Of a DNA stretch of 64,000 nt, positions 1 through 10,191 are shown one piece after another. The stretch spans positions 239,534 through 303,533 of the forward strand of contig JAKFUU010000012.1 of NCBI GenBank assembly GCA_021732525.1, written 5' to 3'. Position 1 is the stretch's first letter; each line of letters opens with the position of its first letter. The DNA is from Sphingomonadaceae bacterium. Lineage in GTDB: Bacteria; Pseudomonadota; Alphaproteobacteria; Sphingomonadales; Sphingomonadaceae. Below the pieces are notes generated by a model. It had not been told where the DNA came from. It made no database searches and saw only the letters and a program-made list of their open reading frames with translations. The position numbers and the translations under genes were made by a program.

Positions 1-1
1 G

Positions 2-1387
2 AAATTCCCCGGATTTCTTGCGGTTTATGAAGAAGGCCGCGATGATAGCGACAGCGAAGATGCCGCTCTGCTGCCGCCCATGTCGGCGGGCGATGCACCG
101 GCCAAAAAAGCGGTGGAAAAAACGCAGCATTTCACGCAAGCGCTGCCGCGTTATTCCGAAGCCAGCCTGGTCAAACGGCTGGAAGAATTGGGGATTGGCC
201 GCCCGTCCACTTATGCCTCGACATTACAAGTGCTCAAAGATCGCGCCTATGTCAGGGTGGAAAAAAACCGATTCTTTGCCGAGGAATCGGGAAGGCTGTT
301 AACGGCATTTTTGGAGCGATTTTTTGAACGCTATGTCGCTTATGATTATACGGCGGACTTGGAGGATCAACTCGATTTCATCAGCGCGGGTAAAGCCGAC
401 TGGCAAGCCTTTCTAAATATATTTTGGCGGGATTTTAAGCCCAAAACCGACGAAGTAATGGAACGCCAACCCTCCGAGGTAACGGCAGAGCTCGACGTGT
501 TTTTGGCCCCCTATCTTTTCCCCGATAGGGCGGATGGCACCGACCCCCGGCAATGCCCCAAATGCGGTGCCGGCAAATTGGCGCTACGCGGCGGCCGGTT
601 TGGAGCCTTTGTGGCTTGCTCCAACTATCCCGAATGTAAATTTACGCGCAAATTTGGTCAGGCGGGCGGCGCGGATAATGGCGATACCGGGCCGGAGCTG
701 CTTGGTAAGCATCCGGTGACAGGCGAAGAAATTAATCGCAAGTCTGGCCGTTTCGGGCCTTATTTTGAAATAGGAGAGGGCAAAGAGGCCAAGCGCGCGT
801 CCATTCCCAAAGATGTGCCCAGCGAGGATGTGGGCGTTGAATGGGCGATTAAACTGCTTTCATTGCCGCGTGAATTGGGCATGCATCCCGAGAGCGGTGA
901 GCCGATTATCGCCGCGATCGGCCGTTATGGCCCCTATCTGATGCACCAAAAGAAGTATGCGCGGCTGCAATCGACGGCGGAGGTTTTTGAAACCGGCATG
1001 AATGCTGCCGTCGTTAAATTGGCCGAAGCCGCCGCCAATCCGGGGCGCGGCCGGGGCGAGGCGCGCGAACCGTTAAAGATTTTGGGTCCCCATCCGCGCA
1101 GCGAAGCCGAAATCAAGTTGATGGAAGGGCGTTTTGGCCCCTATGTAACGGATGGGACGACCAACGCCACGCTGCCAAAATCGATCGCGCCCGATCAATT
1201 GACGTTGGAAGAGGCCGCGCAATTGATCGATGACCGCGCCGCCAAAGGCCCGGCGAAGGGCAAGAAAAAAGCCGCACCCCGGAAAAAAAATGAGCCAAAA
1301 AAAGCATCTGTTAAAAAAGCACCTGTAAAAAAGGCACCTGCAAAAAAAGCGGTGTCAAAGGTTCGCGTGACCAAGGCTAAGGCTTGA
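2..1387 (+). CDS. topA: DNA topoisomerase I, C-terminal part (5' end outside window)
   Basis: Type IA topoisomerase that relaxes negative supercoils. The open frame runs in from the left edge; the first codons read FPGFLAVYEEGRDD, a typical stretch of the core domain. Next comes a region matching the end of the catalytic domain (RYSEASLVKRLEELGIGRPSTYASTL), then a four-cysteine zinc ribbon (CPKCG ... CSNYPEC). Three C-terminal DNA-binding repeats follow, each ending in GRFGPY or GRYGPY, and then a lysine/alanine-rich tail. The active-site tyrosine lies upstream of the window. It converges on era with a short repeat between them. Identification is secure; only the upstream extent is unknown. 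Confidence 0.95.
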   Translation, partial: KFPGFLAVYEEGRDDSDSEDAALLPPMSAGDAPAKKAVEKTQHFTQALPRYSEASLVKRLEELGIGRPSTYASTLQVLKDRAYVRVEKNRFFAEESGRLLTAFLERFFERYVAYDYTADLEDQLDFISAGKADWQAFLNIFWRDFKPKTDEVMERQPSEVTAELDVFLAPYLFPDRADGTDPRQCPKCGAGKLALRGGRFGAFVACSNYPECKFTRKFGQAGGADNGDTGPELLGKHPVTGEEINRKSGRFGPYFEIGEGKEAKRASIPKDVPSEDVGVEWAIKLLSLPRELGMHPESGEPIIAAIGRYGPYLMHQKKYARLQSTAEVFETGMNAAVVKLAEAAANPGRGRGEAREPLKILGPHPRSEAEIKLMEGRFGPYVTDGTTNATLPKSIAPDQLTLEEAAQLIDDRAAKGPAKGKKKAAPRKKNEPKKASVKKAPVKKAPAKKAVSKVRVTKAKA

Positions 1388-1391
1388 TCGG

Positions 1392-1441
1392 CGTCAGGGT
1401 ATCGCGCGAAAAACCGACTCCCACTTTTTCACCCAATGCTT
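1392..1441. repeat. Short intergenic repeat at a convergent gene junction
   Basis: The segment contains GCGAAAAACCGACTCCCACT followed by TTTTTC. Almost the same string (GCGAAAAACCGGTTCCCACT, then TTTTTC) recurs near 59667-59690. Both copies lie between convergent genes. This is a dispersed intergenic repeat and could also help end transcription, but no strong terminator stem with a T-run is visible. Confidence 0.6.
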
Positions 1442-2334
1442 TAATCCACCCATTCCAGCCCTATGTCGCGATATAGGCTGCGGTCTTCGTCCCAATCGGG
1501 TTTAACCTTCACATGCAGATAGAGGTGGACGCGCACGCCCATAATTTCGGCAAGCTGCAGCCGTGAGGCTTCGCCGATGGTTTTTATCATGCTACCGCGC
1601 TTGCCCAGAATAATCGCCCGCTGCGTGGGGCGGCTGACCAAAATCTGTTGATGAATTTCAACCGAGCCGTCACCGCGCTCGGTATATTTTTCGGTCTCCA
1701 CCGCGCAGGCATAGGGCAGCTCTTCGTGCAATTTCAGATAGAGCTGTTCGCGGGTGATTTCGGCGGCCATTAATCGCTGCGATGCGTCCGACACCTGATC
1801 TTCGGGAAAATGCCATTCGCCGGGCGGCATGGCCGCCGCCATCGCCGATTTCAGCTCCGGCATGCCGTCGCCGGTCAGCGCGCTGATATAAAAAATTTGT
1901 TCAAATGCGCATTGATCGAGGATTTTCTGAGTCAGCTGCAGCAGTTTTTCTTTTTTTGAAATATCGACCTTGTTCAAAATCAGCCATTTGCGTTCGGGGC
2001 GGCCGGATAATCCATCGATAATTTTTTCAACCTTTGCCCCGGCGCCCGCGCGGCCATCGACAATGAGCGCAATGAGATCGGCATCGCTTGCCCCGTCCCA
2101 AGCCGCCGCCACCATCGCCCGGTCCAAACGGCGCGCCGCAGCAAATATCCCCGGCGTATCGACCAAAATGATCTGAACATCGCCCTCCATCGCCACACCC
2201 AACATCCGCGCGCGCGTGGTTTGCGCCTTTGGGCTGACGATCGCGACCTTTTGCCCGACGAGAAAATTTACCAAGGTCGATTTTCCCGCATTGGGCGCAC
2301 CGATCACCGCAACATGACCGCATTTTTGGTTCAT
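1441..2334 (-). CDS. era: GTPase Era
   Basis: Essential Ras-like GTPase that binds 16S rRNA and assists 30S subunit maturation. The 297 residues are normal for the family. The P-loop GAPNAGKST lies near residue 12, with DTPGI (G3), NKVD (G4) and SAL (G5) after it. The C-terminal KH domain carries GKRGSMIK. The ATG overlaps the rnc stop by four bases (ATGA), so the two are translationally coupled in a lepB-rnc-era operon. Confidence 0.97.
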   Translation of the reverse strand: MNQKCGHVAVIGAPNAGKSTLVNFLVGQKVAIVSPKAQTTRARMLGVAMEGDVQIILVDTPGIFAAARRLDRAMVAAAWDGASDADLIALIVDGRAGAGAKVEKIIDGLSGRPERKWLILNKVDISKKEKLLQLTQKILDQCAFEQIFYISALTGDGMPELKSAMAAAMPPGEWHFPEDQVSDASQRLMAAEITREQLYLKLHEELPYACAVETEKYTERGDGSVEIHQQILVSRPTQRAIILGKRGSMIKTIGEASRLQLAEIMGVRVHLYLHVKVKPDWDEDRSLYRDIGLEWVD

Positions 2335-2999
2335 GCGTTTTTTTCCAAAAATAGCGCGGCTGCTGCGGTTTGGGCGGCTTGCTTGCTGGCCGCCGTTGCC
2401 GTGACCGGATCAAATCCCTTAACGATAACGGTCACGTCAAACTGCATCGCATGCGGCGGCCCTTCTTTTCTGGTCACGCTATATTCGGGCATTTTACGGT
2501 TTTGGGCGGCGCACCATTCTTGCAGCGCCGATTTGGGGTGTTTGGGCGCGATTTTTGCTGCTTCGATATGCGGCGACCATAAAGCCGTTACAAAGGCGCT
2601 TGCCGCCAAAAATCCCTGTTCCAAAAATAACGCGCCGATCAATGCCTCAATCGCGTCGCCCAGGACATTGTCGCTGTCCTGCGCGCCGTCATCGCGGGCT
2701 TGCTTGCCCAGATCCAAATGGCGGGGTAGGCCGATATCCCGCGCTATTTCGGCGCAGACCGCGCCCGAAACCAGGCTATTGAAGCGGTGCGACAAGCGCC
2801 CTTCGGCCTCGCCGGGATAGCGTTCGTATAAAAGCTGAGCAATGGATAGTCCCAATACCCGGTCGCCCAAAAATTCCAACCGTTGATAATCGGGTTTTCC
2901 GGTGCTGCCATGGGTTAGCGCGCGGACATAATTTTCGGCATTTTCGGGCGGGCGGCCAAGCAGGCCCGTCAGCCAGTCCCATGTTGTTCGCTCGATCAA
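2331..2999 (-). CDS. rnc: Ribonuclease III
   Basis: Double-strand-specific endoribonuclease for rRNA and mRNA processing. The signature RLEFLGDRVLGL and the acidic motif DNVLGDAIEALIGALFLEQG give the Mg-binding residues; a double-stranded RNA-binding domain follows. The frame is open up to a TTG at 3059, but a TTG at 2999 overlaps the lepB stop (TTGA) and starts the protein at IERTTWDWLTGLL, where homologues usually start, giving 222 residues. I chose that start. An ATG at 3047 or 3041 is the alternative. Confidence 0.93.
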   Translation of the reverse strand: MIERTTWDWLTGLLGRPPENAENYVRALTHGSTGKPDYQRLEFLGDRVLGLSIAQLLYERYPGEAEGRLSHRFNSLVSGAVCAEIARDIGLPRHLDLGKQARDDGAQDSDNVLGDAIEALIGALFLEQGFLAASAFVTALWSPHIEAAKIAPKHPKSALQEWCAAQNRKMPEYSVTRKEGPPHAMQFDVTVIVKGFDPVTATAASKQAAQTAAAALFLEKNA

Positions 3000-3919
3000 A
3001 AACCTTCCCCAACGCGGTTCCACCGGGCCGCAGTAAACCATGTCCATGGGAGCAGCCAATTTGCCGACCCATCGGTTGAAAAAACCGTAAACATCGCGCG
3101 GCCAACCAAATTTTCAACCGGGATCAAGCCGATTGCTCCGCCCTCGCGCGCCGGAAAGCGGCTGTCGCTGCTGCGATCCCGGTTGTCGCCCATGGCAAAT
3201 ACGTGATTTTCGGGTATGATGTAAGCCGGGGTGTTATCCGCGTCGATCCCCGAATCTTGATCGCCAAAGCCAAAACCCAGGTCAAGAATTTCGTAGCTTT
3301 TCCCCGCGGGCAATGTTTCGCGGTATCGCGGATAGCGGCACTGCGTTCCGCCCGATGCGGCGGCTTGTTCAAATTCGGATCGGTAGCATGGACTGGGCGG
3401 CGTGCCATTCGATTGTGCTTCAAGATTGGCCGCATCTTTCATATTTTGCGTCACCGGAATGACAAAATCGGAGATTCGTTGTTTTTTAACTGCGATATCG
3501 TTGATGAACAGCACGCCGCCGCGCATTTGAATTTGGTCCCCCGGAAGCCCGATGATGCGCTTGATATAATCGTCCCGCTGCGTTGGCGGCGCTTTGAACA
3601 CCGCCACGTCGCCGCGTTTGGGCAGGCTTGCGAAAATTTTCCCCGGAATGATTGGCAAACCGAAAACTATGCTATGCTTGGAATAACCATAAGGCCATTT
3701 GGCGACGAGCAGATAGTCGCCGATCAACAAGCGCGGATGCATCGATTCGGATGGAATGTTGAAGGGTGAGGCAATGAAGCTGCGCAATATCATCATGAAA
3801 ATGGCAAGTTTTATCAGAAATTTGCCAAAATCCTTCCACTCGGATTCGGGCTTTTTGGCGGTGATGGCGCTTTCTTCTGTGCCGGCAGTTGCCGCCATAT
3901 TGATATCGGTATTTTGCAC
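2996..3919 (-). CDS. lepB: Signal peptidase I
   Basis: Membrane protease that removes signal peptides from exported proteins. One hydrophobic segment lies near residues 33-50. The catalytic serine is in PSESM and the general-base lysine in DDYIKRIIGLPGD; the box GDNRDRSSDSR follows further on. The 307 residues exceed the E. coli catalytic core but fit alphaproteobacterial forms. The GTG at 3919 has a nearby GAGG; an ATG seven codons in is the alternative. First gene of the lepB-rnc-era operon. Confidence 0.95.
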   Translation of the reverse strand: MQNTDINMAATAGTEESAITAKKPESEWKDFGKFLIKLAIFMMILRSFIASPFNIPSESMHPRLLIGDYLLVAKWPYGYSKHSIVFGLPIIPGKIFASLPKRGDVAVFKAPPTQRDDYIKRIIGLPGDQIQMRGGVLFINDIAVKKQRISDFVIPVTQNMKDAANLEAQSNGTPPSPCYRSEFEQAAASGGTQCRYPRYRETLPAGKSYEILDLGFGFGDQDSGIDADNTPAYIIPENHVFAMGDNRDRSSDSRFPAREGGAIGLIPVENLVGRAMFTVFSTDGSANWLLPWTWFTAARWNRVGEGF

Positions 3920-4029
3920 GGGGCCTCAAAAAAATATGAATATTATGAACCGGTTTGACTGGCCTTCTAAGGCCAAGCCGCGCTATTGACCAGCACTCAG
4001 ATTCACAATGAACCAGAAAAGAGCGCCGC

Positions 4030-5526
4030 ATGCCCACGCAAATTTGGCAGCAAATTGCCGCAACGTCCCCCTCAACATTGTCGCAGTTATTTCGGGATGA
4101 CCCCAATCGAACCCAAAAATTGATGATAAAGCAATGTGATTTGTTATTCGATTTTTCCAAGACGCATTTGCACGGGGATTTGTTGGGCGCATTTGAAAAG
4201 CTGTGCGGTGTTATGAATCTGGCGCAGGCCAAAGAAAAACTCTTCACCGGCGCGCTCGTCAACCCCACCGAAGCGCGCGCCGCCGAACATACTGCCGAAC
4301 GCGGCAATGGCCATGCGGATAGCGTGGCGGCGGCAAGGGCGCTGCAGGCGCGGATGCGCGGGTTGATCGAGGCGATTGACGCCGGCGCGATGGGGGAGGT
4401 TAAACATGTGCTGCATATCGGCATTGGCGGTTCGGCGCTGGGGCCAAAACTGCTGATCGATGCGCTGGGGCGTGACGACGCGCGTTATGATGTAAAGGTC
4501 GTATCCAACGTTGATGCCAGCGCGCTGGCCGAGGCGGTGGCCGGCATGGACCCGCATAAGACGATCATCGCCGCCGCATCCAAAACATTCACGACCACCG
4601 AAACCTTAATGAATGTGTCGAGCGCGTTGCAATGGATGCGTGGATGCGGGGTGGCGGACCCCGAAGGCCGCGTTATCGCGCTGACCGCTAACCCCGAAGC
4701 GGCGCTGGCATGGGGCGTTGATGAAAGCCGGATTTTGCCGTTTAATGCCGCGGTGGGCGGGCGTTATTCGCTTTGGTGCTCCATCGGATTTCCGGTGGCG
4801 ATCGGCCTTGGCTGGGCGGCCTATGAAGAGCTGCTCGAAGGGGCGGCCGCGATGGACCGGCATTTTCGCGCTGCGCCTTCATTGGAAAATGCGCCGGTTC
4901 TGGCGGCCTTTGCCGATCTCTATTATGCACAAGTTAAAGGATGCGAGACCCGCGCGGTCTTTGCCTATGATGAACGCTTGCGCTTGCTGCCCGATTATTT
5001 GCAGCAGCTGGAGATGGAATCGAACGGCAAATCGGTGACCGCGGGCGGCGATCCGCTGGGGCGGAACAGCGCGCCCGTCACCTGGGGCGGGGTGGGCACC
5101 GATGCGCAGCATGCGGTGTTCCAATTGCTCCACCAAGGCACGCATTTGATACCAGTTGAATTTATCGCGAGCAAAATGCCGGGGCATGATTTTGACGCGG
5201 CGCATCATGAAACCTTGCTAATCAATTGTTTCGCGCAAGGCGCAGCGTTAATGGCGGGGCGTCAATCGGATGACGGCGCGCGCGCCTATGCCGGGGACCG
5301 GCCATCGACGACCATTCTTATGGAGGATGTAACGCCGTCGGCGCTGGGCGCGCTGATCGCCTTTTACGAACATCGCACTTATACAAATGCCGTGCTATTG
5401 GGTATCAATCCGTTTGACCAATTTGGCGTCGAATTGGGTAAGGAAATTGCCAAGGGGATAGCCGAAAATGGTCCGGCGGGCTTTGACCCTTCAACCATGG
5501 CTTTGATTGCCGAGGCCGGGCTTTAA
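4030..5526 (+). CDS. pgi: Glucose-6-phosphate isomerase
   Basis: Interconverts glucose-6-phosphate and fructose-6-phosphate. Sugar-isomerase (SIS) motifs are visible: HIGIGGSALGP near residue 138, the serine/threonine-rich SKTFTTTET phosphate loop near 185, the GGRYSLWC signature near 242, and QQLEMESNGKS in the second half, holding the active-site glutamate. Length (498) is slightly short but complete. Divergent from lepB, with 110 bases between them; gor follows 28 bases downstream. Confidence 0.96.
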   Translation: MPTQIWQQIAATSPSTLSQLFRDDPNRTQKLMIKQCDLLFDFSKTHLHGDLLGAFEKLCGVMNLAQAKEKLFTGALVNPTEARAAEHTAERGNGHADSVAAARALQARMRGLIEAIDAGAMGEVKHVLHIGIGGSALGPKLLIDALGRDDARYDVKVVSNVDASALAEAVAGMDPHKTIIAAASKTFTTTETLMNVSSALQWMRGCGVADPEGRVIALTANPEAALAWGVDESRILPFNAAVGGRYSLWCSIGFPVAIGLGWAAYEELLEGAAAMDRHFRAAPSLENAPVLAAFADLYYAQVKGCETRAVFAYDERLRLLPDYLQQLEMESNGKSVTAGGDPLGRNSAPVTWGGVGTDAQHAVFQLLHQGTHLIPVEFIASKMPGHDFDAAHHETLLINCFAQGAALMAGRQSDDGARAYAGDRPSTTILMEDVTPSALGALIAFYEHRTYTNAVLLGINPFDQFGVELGKEIAKGIAENGPAGFDPSTMALIAEAGL

Positions 5527-5554
5527 CCACCCAATTTAAATTTAGGAAATTCCT

Positions 5555-6898
5555 ATGGCATTTGACTATGATTTATTCGTTATCGGCGCGGGTTCGGGCG
5601 GGGTTCGGGCTTCCCGGATTGCGGCGGGGCATGGCGCAAGAGTGGCGGTGGCGGAGGAATATCGCGTGGGCGGCACCTGTGTCATCCGCGGCTGTGTGCC
5701 CAAAAAACTGCTGGTTTACGGATCGCATTTTGCCGAAGATTTGGCCGATGCGAAGCGCTTTGGCTGGAACACCAATGGCGCAAGCTTTGACTGGAATATC
5801 CTGCGCGATAATGTCGCGGCTGAGGTCGACCGGCTGGAGGGGCTATATGGCCAAACGCTGGAAAATAATCAGGTTCAGCTTTTTGCCCAGCGCGCGGCGA
5901 TTACCGGGCCTAACGAAGTCCGATTGGCCGATGGTTCAACGGTGACCGCAAAATATATCCTGATCGCGACCGGCGCATGGCCCGCCATTCCGCAAATTCC
6001 CGGCGCGGATTTGGGGATTACCTCCAATGAGGTATTTGGCCTTAAAAACCTTCCCAAACGCGCGGTTATTGCGGGCGCGGGTTACATTGCCAATGAATTT
6101 GCGGGGATTTTTAACGAGCTGGGTGTCCAAGTGACTTTGGCGAGCCGCGGCGACAAGATGCTGCGCAGTTACGATCAGGAAATTGTCGGCAAGCTGCTCG
6201 ATATCAGCCGGGAGAAGGGGATTGATATCCGCTTGAATTTTCCATTTTTGGGCGTGTCGCGGCAAGCCGATGGCAGCTTATTGGTAGATGGGGGCGATGC
6301 AGGCAATATCGAAACTGACCTGATCCTATGGGCGATCGGGCGGGTGCCCAAGGTGGCGGGATTGGGGCTGGAGAATGCGGGCATTTTGCAAGACGCAAGC
6401 GGCGCGGTGATCGCCGGCGATTATAACCAAACCAATGTGCCGAGCGTTTACGCGGTGGGCGATGTCACCAACCGCGTTCAACTTACCCCCGTTGCGATCC
6501 GCGAAGGCCATGCCTTTGCCGATAGCGTGTTTGGCGGCAATCCGCGGATTATCGATTATGCGTCGATCCCCACTGCGGTATTCAGCAATCCGCCGATCGC
6601 GAGCGTTGGCCTGACCGAAGAAGAGGCGCGGGCGCAGTTGAGCGCGGTCAAAATCTTCAAAAGCGATTTTCGCGCGATGAAAAATGTGCTGGCGGGGCGG
6701 AATGAACGCGCGCTTTATAAGATGGTGGTGGACGGGCAAACCGATAAGGTCGTCGGCCTGCATCTGATCGGTCCCGATAGCGGCGAGATATTGCAGGCCG
6801 CCGCGGTTGCCGTCAAGGCAGGTCTGACCAAGCAGGATTTTGATGATACAGTCGCGCTGCATCCGAGCATGGCCGAAGAATTGGTGTTATTGAAGTAA
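5555..6898 (+). CDS. gor: Glutathione-disulfide reductase
   Basis: FAD- and NADPH-dependent disulfide reductase that keeps glutathione reduced. The FAD-binding GAGSGGVRASR lies at the N-terminus, the redox-active pair in GGTCVIRGCVPKK, the NADPH Rossmann motif GAGYIANEFAG, and the C-terminal HPSMAEELV carries the catalytic histidine. Length (447) is typical. Glutathione is also the cofactor for frmA at 37.5 kb, though that link is only functional. Confidence 0.95.
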   Translation: MAFDYDLFVIGAGSGGVRASRIAAGHGARVAVAEEYRVGGTCVIRGCVPKKLLVYGSHFAEDLADAKRFGWNTNGASFDWNILRDNVAAEVDRLEGLYGQTLENNQVQLFAQRAAITGPNEVRLADGSTVTAKYILIATGAWPAIPQIPGADLGITSNEVFGLKNLPKRAVIAGAGYIANEFAGIFNELGVQVTLASRGDKMLRSYDQEIVGKLLDISREKGIDIRLNFPFLGVSRQADGSLLVDGGDAGNIETDLILWAIGRVPKVAGLGLENAGILQDASGAVIAGDYNQTNVPSVYAVGDVTNRVQLTPVAIREGHAFADSVFGGNPRIIDYASIPTAVFSNPPIASVGLTEEEARAQLSAVKIFKSDFRAMKNVLAGRNERALYKMVVDGQTDKVVGLHLIGPDSGEILQAAAVAVKAGLTKQDFDDTVALHPSMAEELVLLK

Positions 6899-6925
6899 GG
6901 CGGCGCAGGCACAATCGCCGATTGA

Positions 6926-7879
6926 TCATTCGTCATTGCTGTTGCAGGATTTTGTTCCAATATGCGGCTTTCCGCGCCGTTTGGCGAGTGTGATCTGTTT
7001 CTGACGCTCGGCAAAACGCGCGCGGTCGGCCTCGCTGCGCTGGTCAAAGCAATGGGGGCATGCGACACCGGTGATATAATGAAGTGACGCCTTGTCCGCG
7101 GTGCTGATCGGTTGCCGGCAAGCGTGGCACAATTCCATCGAACCCAGTTCCAACCCATGTTTCACCGACACGCGCTCATCAAAAACAAAACATTCGCCCT
7201 GCCATTTGCTTTGGTCTGCCGGGACAGTTTCCAGATAGCGTAAGATCCCGCCTTCCAAATGATAGACCTCATCAATCCCTTCGGCTTTCAAGAAGGCGGT
7301 TGATTTTTCGCAGCGGATGCCGCCGGTGCAAAACATCGCAAATTTGGGCTTGTTGCTGCCTGCGGTAAGCGCCGCGCGATTTTCGCGAAACCATGCAGGA
7401 AAATCGCGGAATGATTTGGTTTTCGGGTCCACCGCGCCTTCGAAGCTACCGATGCCTACCTCATAGTCATTGCGCGTGTCGATCAAGATCGTGTCGGGAT
7501 CGGCGATCAAGGCATTCCAATCCTTTGGCTGCACATAAGTGCCCACCTCGCGCTTGGGATCAATGCCCGCCACGCCCATCGTGACGATTTCTTGCTTCAA
7601 CCGCACTTTCATCCGGTAAAAGGGCATTTCGCGCGCGCCCGAATATTTAACGTCTAATTCGGCGCAGCCGGGCCAGCGGCGGATATGGTCGATGATTGCC
7701 GCTATTCCGCCTTCGGTGCCCGCGATGGTGCCATTCACCCCCTCGCTGGCCAGCAATATCGTTCCCTTTATGCCTTGCTGCTTACACAGGCGCTGCAATG
7801 GAAATTGCAACGCTTCCGGCATATCAAAGGCGGCGAAACGATATAATGCGGCCACCAATATGGGCATCTGCTCAGTCAT
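6926..7879 (-). CDS. trhO: tRNA uridine-34 hydroxylase (rhodanese family, TrhO/YceA)
   Basis: Oxygen-dependent tRNA U34 hydroxylase. It has an N-terminal ferredoxin-like domain, a rhodanese domain with active-site loop [11 protein letters not shown] near residues 182-192, and a cysteine-containing C-terminal region (CHACRQ ... CPHC). Length 317 fits. Convergent with gor (27 bases apart) and divergent from pccB. Confidence 0.93.
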   Translation of the reverse strand: MTEQMPILVAALYRFAAFDMPEALQFPLQRLCKQQGIKGTILLASEGVNGTIAGTEGGIAAIIDHIRRWPGCAELDVKYSGAREMPFYRMKVRLKQEIVTMGVAGIDPKREVGTYVQPKDWNALIADPDTILIDTRNDYEVGIGSFEGAVDPKTKSFRDFPAWFRENRAALTAGSNKPKFAMFCTGGIRCEKSTAFLKAEGIDEVYHLEGGILRYLETVPADQSKWQGECFVFDERVSVKHGLELGSMELCHACRQPISTADKASLHYITGVACPHCFDQRSEADRARFAERQKQITLAKRRGKPHIGTKSCNSNDE

Positions 7880-7972
7880 ATCGGGCTATATAGTCATTTC
7901 CCGCTGCGTCGCTAGGCTGATTTCACGCGGCGCGCAGGGCAATCCAAAAGCGGTTTAATTGAATGATTAAAA

Positions 7973-8000
7973 TTTGCATTCGCGGCGGCACAATGGCAAA
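7973..8000. promoter_or_regulatory. Possible regulator site upstream of pccB (TTTGC/GCAAA inverted repeat)
   Basis: Between divergent trhO and pccB the half-sites TTTGC (7973-7977) and GCAAA (7996-8000) form an inverted repeat with an 18-base spacer. Alphaproteobacterial propionate regulators of the PccR type recognise TTTGC-like half-sites. The spacing here is unusual, so this is a tentative call. Confidence 0.25.
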
Positions 8001-8053
8001 GTTGGATATATAGCGCCAATGATAATCAACGACAAATACAATGGGGAGCGTCC

Positions 8054-9580
8054 ATGTCCGCCAATATCGCCGAACTGGAACAACGCCGCGCCGCCGCGCA
8101 AATGGGCGGCGGGCAAAAACGGATCGATGCGCAGCATGCCAAGGGGCGGTTGACGGCGCGCGAACGATTATCAATCTTGCTCGACGAAGGATCATTTGAG
8201 GAGCTGGATGCCTATGTCGAGCATAATTGCGTCGATTTCGGCATGGCGGATCAGAAAATTCCCGGCGACGGCGTGGTAACGGGCAGCGGCACGATCAACG
8301 GCCGTTTGGTTTATGTCTATAGTCAGGATTTTACCGTGTTTGGCGGCTCGCTTTCCGAAGCGCACGCCAAGAAGATCTGCAAAGTGATGGATAATGCCAT
8401 GAAAGTCGGCGCGCCTGTCATCGGTTTGAACGACAGCGGCGGCGCGCGCATTCAAGAAGGGGTGGCGTCGCTTGGCGGCTATGCCGAGGTGTTCCAGCGC
8501 AACGTGCTGGCATCGGGCGTCGTGCCGCAGATCAGCCTTATCATGGGGCCATGCGCGGGCGGCGCGGTCTATTCGCCGGCGATGACGGATTTTATCTTCA
8601 TGGTCAAAGACAGCAGCTATATGTTCGTCACCGGCCCAGATGTCGTCAAAACGGTAACCAACGAGGTTGTCAGCCAGGAAGAATTGGGCGGCGCAATATC
8701 GCATACCACCAAATCGGGCGTTGCGGATAATGCGTTTGAAAATGATATCGAAGCCTTGCTCGCCTGCCGCGATTTTTTCGACTTTCTGCCCGAAAATAAC
8801 CGCAGCGGCGTGCCCGAACGCCCGACCAGCGACCCATGGGACCGGCAGGAACCAAGCCTCGATACCATCATCCCGCCATCCGCGAACCAGCCCTATGACA
8901 TGCATGAAGTGATTCGCAAGACATTGGATGAGGGCGATTTTTTGGAGGTGCAACCAGGCCATGCGGGCAATATCATCATCGGTTTTGGCCGGATGGAGGG
9001 CCGCAGCGTGGGCATTGTCGCCAATCAGCCGATGGTGCTGGCGGGTTGCCTTGATATCAACAGCAGCCGAAAGGCGGCGCGTTTCGTACGTTTTTGTGAT
9101 GCCTTTGAAATTCCGATCCTCACCTTCGTCGATGTCCCCGGATTCCTGCCCGGCACGGCGCAGGAATATGGCGGCATCATCAAGCATGGGGCGAAGCTAT
9201 TATTCGCCTATGCCGAGGCGACCGTGCCCAAAATCACCATCATCACGCGCAAAGCCTATGGCGGCGCCTATGACGTGATGGCATCGAAGCATCTGCGCGG
9301 CGATTTGAACTATGCCTGGCCGACCGCCGAAATCGCGGTGATGGGCGCGAAGGGCGCGGTGGAGATTATCTTTCGCGGCCTGAGCGCGGAGGAGCAGGCG
9401 GTGAAGACGAAGGAATATGAAGACCGTTTCGCCAACCCGTTTGTGGCGGCGAGCAAGGGCTTTATTGACGAGGTGATTTATCCGCATTCCACGCGGCGGC
9501 GGATTGCCTTGGGCCTCAGGAAATTGCGAAACAAGGCGTTGGAAAACCCTTGGAAGAAACATGATAATATTCCGCTATGA
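8054..9580 (+). CDS. pccB: Propionyl-CoA carboxylase beta subunit
   Basis: Carboxyltransferase subunit that moves CO2 from carboxybiotin to propionyl-CoA, giving methylmalonyl-CoA. The two acyl-CoA carboxyltransferase lobes are visible: [20 protein letters not shown] in the first and [19 protein letters not shown] in the second, plus the tail [25 protein letters not shown] ribosome-binding site lies 6 bases before the ATG. Length (508) is standard. First gene of the propionate operon; its partner pccA lies 7.5 kb downstream in the same operon. Confidence 0.96.
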   Translation: MSANIAELEQRRAAAQMGGGQKRIDAQHAKGRLTARERLSILLDEGSFEELDAYVEHNCVDFGMADQKIPGDGVVTGSGTINGRLVYVYSQDFTVFGGSLSEAHAKKICKVMDNAMKVGAPVIGLNDSGGARIQEGVASLGGYAEVFQRNVLASGVVPQISLIMGPCAGGAVYSPAMTDFIFMVKDSSYMFVTGPDVVKTVTNEVVSQEELGGAISHTTKSGVADNAFENDIEALLACRDFFDFLPENNRSGVPERPTSDPWDRQEPSLDTIIPPSANQPYDMHEVIRKTLDEGDFLEVQPGHAGNIIIGFGRMEGRSVGIVANQPMVLAGCLDINSSRKAARFVRFCDAFEIPILTFVDVPGFLPGTAQEYGGIIKHGAKLLFAYAEATVPKITIITRKAYGGAYDVMASKHLRGDLNYAWPTAEIAVMGAKGAVEIIFRGLSAEEQAVKTKEYEDRFANPFVAASKGFIDEVIYPHSTRRRIALGLRKLRNKALENPWKKHDNIPL

Positions 9581-9999
9581 GTGAGCCGCTTCTCATTGCC
9601 ATTTTTGGACTTCTAGCTGCCGGACTTGGTGCAGTTGTCCACTCACTTTTTCAACGATGGCAAACCAAAGACGACAGCCTTCGCAGCCAAAAAATTGAGT
9701 CGTACGCGTCGTACTTTAATGGCGTCGCACAGCTATCGCACGCTTTAACCAACGAGGAATTGGCACGAGGCAATGCCATCGTTGCTGAGGCGCGAGGTCG
9801 TATTGCTCTATATGGCTCACCTGAGGTTATTGAGGCAATGACTAGAGCGTTTCGGTGCGGCCCAATTCGAGACGAAGATGCGGCGATTCACGCTGCTATG
9901 ATCCGAGCTATGCGTAATGATGCTGATTTGGCGAGCGGCCATCCAAGTGAACAGGCGCTTTTTGAGATGCTCTTCGGGACGAAAGATAAGCGAGTATGA
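9577..9999 (+). CDS. Hypothetical membrane-anchored protein, cargo between pccB and mce
   Basis: I do not recognise this 140-residue protein. One N-terminal membrane segment ([17 protein letters not shown], residues 5-21) is followed by a soluble helical part rich in charged residues. The start overlaps the pccB stop (ATGA), and its own stop overlaps the ATG of a broken copy of the mce start. Codon use looks less GC-biased than pccB. It separates two genes of one pathway and appears to be an inserted gene. Confidence 0.6.
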   Translation: MSEPLLIAIFGLLAAGLGAVVHSLFQRWQTKDDSLRSQKIESYASYFNGVAQLSHALTNEELARGNAIVAEARGRIALYGSPEVIEAMTRAFRCGPIRDEDAAIHAAMIRAMRNDADLASGHPSEQALFEMLFGTKDKRV

Positions 10000-10037
10000 A
10001 ACTAGGCCGTCTCAACCATATTGGCGTCGCAACGCCT
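9996..10037 (+). pseudogene. Duplicated first 14 codons of mce (remnant)
   Basis: The 42 bases encode [14 protein letters not shown], identical in amino acids to the start of intact mce at 10192. Nine bases differ from that copy and all nine changes are synonymous (for example CGT/AGA and CTC/TTA). The frame then runs into a GC-rich repeat and codes for nothing recognisable. This is a broken, diverged copy of a gene start, not a functional gene. Confidence 0.85.
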
Positions 10038-10039
10038 CT

Positions 10040-10187
10040 TAAGCCCATCCCCTTTAGGGGAGGGGTTGGGGTGGGGCCGGTCGGCATTGCGCAAGGGCTG
10101 CGAAGCCCCACCCCGCTGCGACTAGGCACCTGCGCCAAGGCTACGGCGCCAAGTCTCGCTGCCCCTCCCCTGAAGAGGAGGGGGTAA
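10040..10187. repeat. Palindromic GC-rich repeat between the two mce starts
   Basis: The left end contains the inverted pair CATCCCCTTTAGGGGAGGGG and the right end CCCCTCCCCTGAAGAGGAGG. A second inverted pair (GGGGTGGGG and CCCCACCCC) lies inside. It sits directly between the mce start remnant and intact mce and resembles the CTCCCC palindromes in the mutase gene and soxDA. Confidence 0.75.
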
Positions 10188-10191
10188 GTAC

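Noticed and set aside
9996..10187. 63-codon gene beginning like mce
   Set aside because: Only the first 14 codons resemble mce; the rest is repeat sequence, so I call it a remnant rather than a gene.
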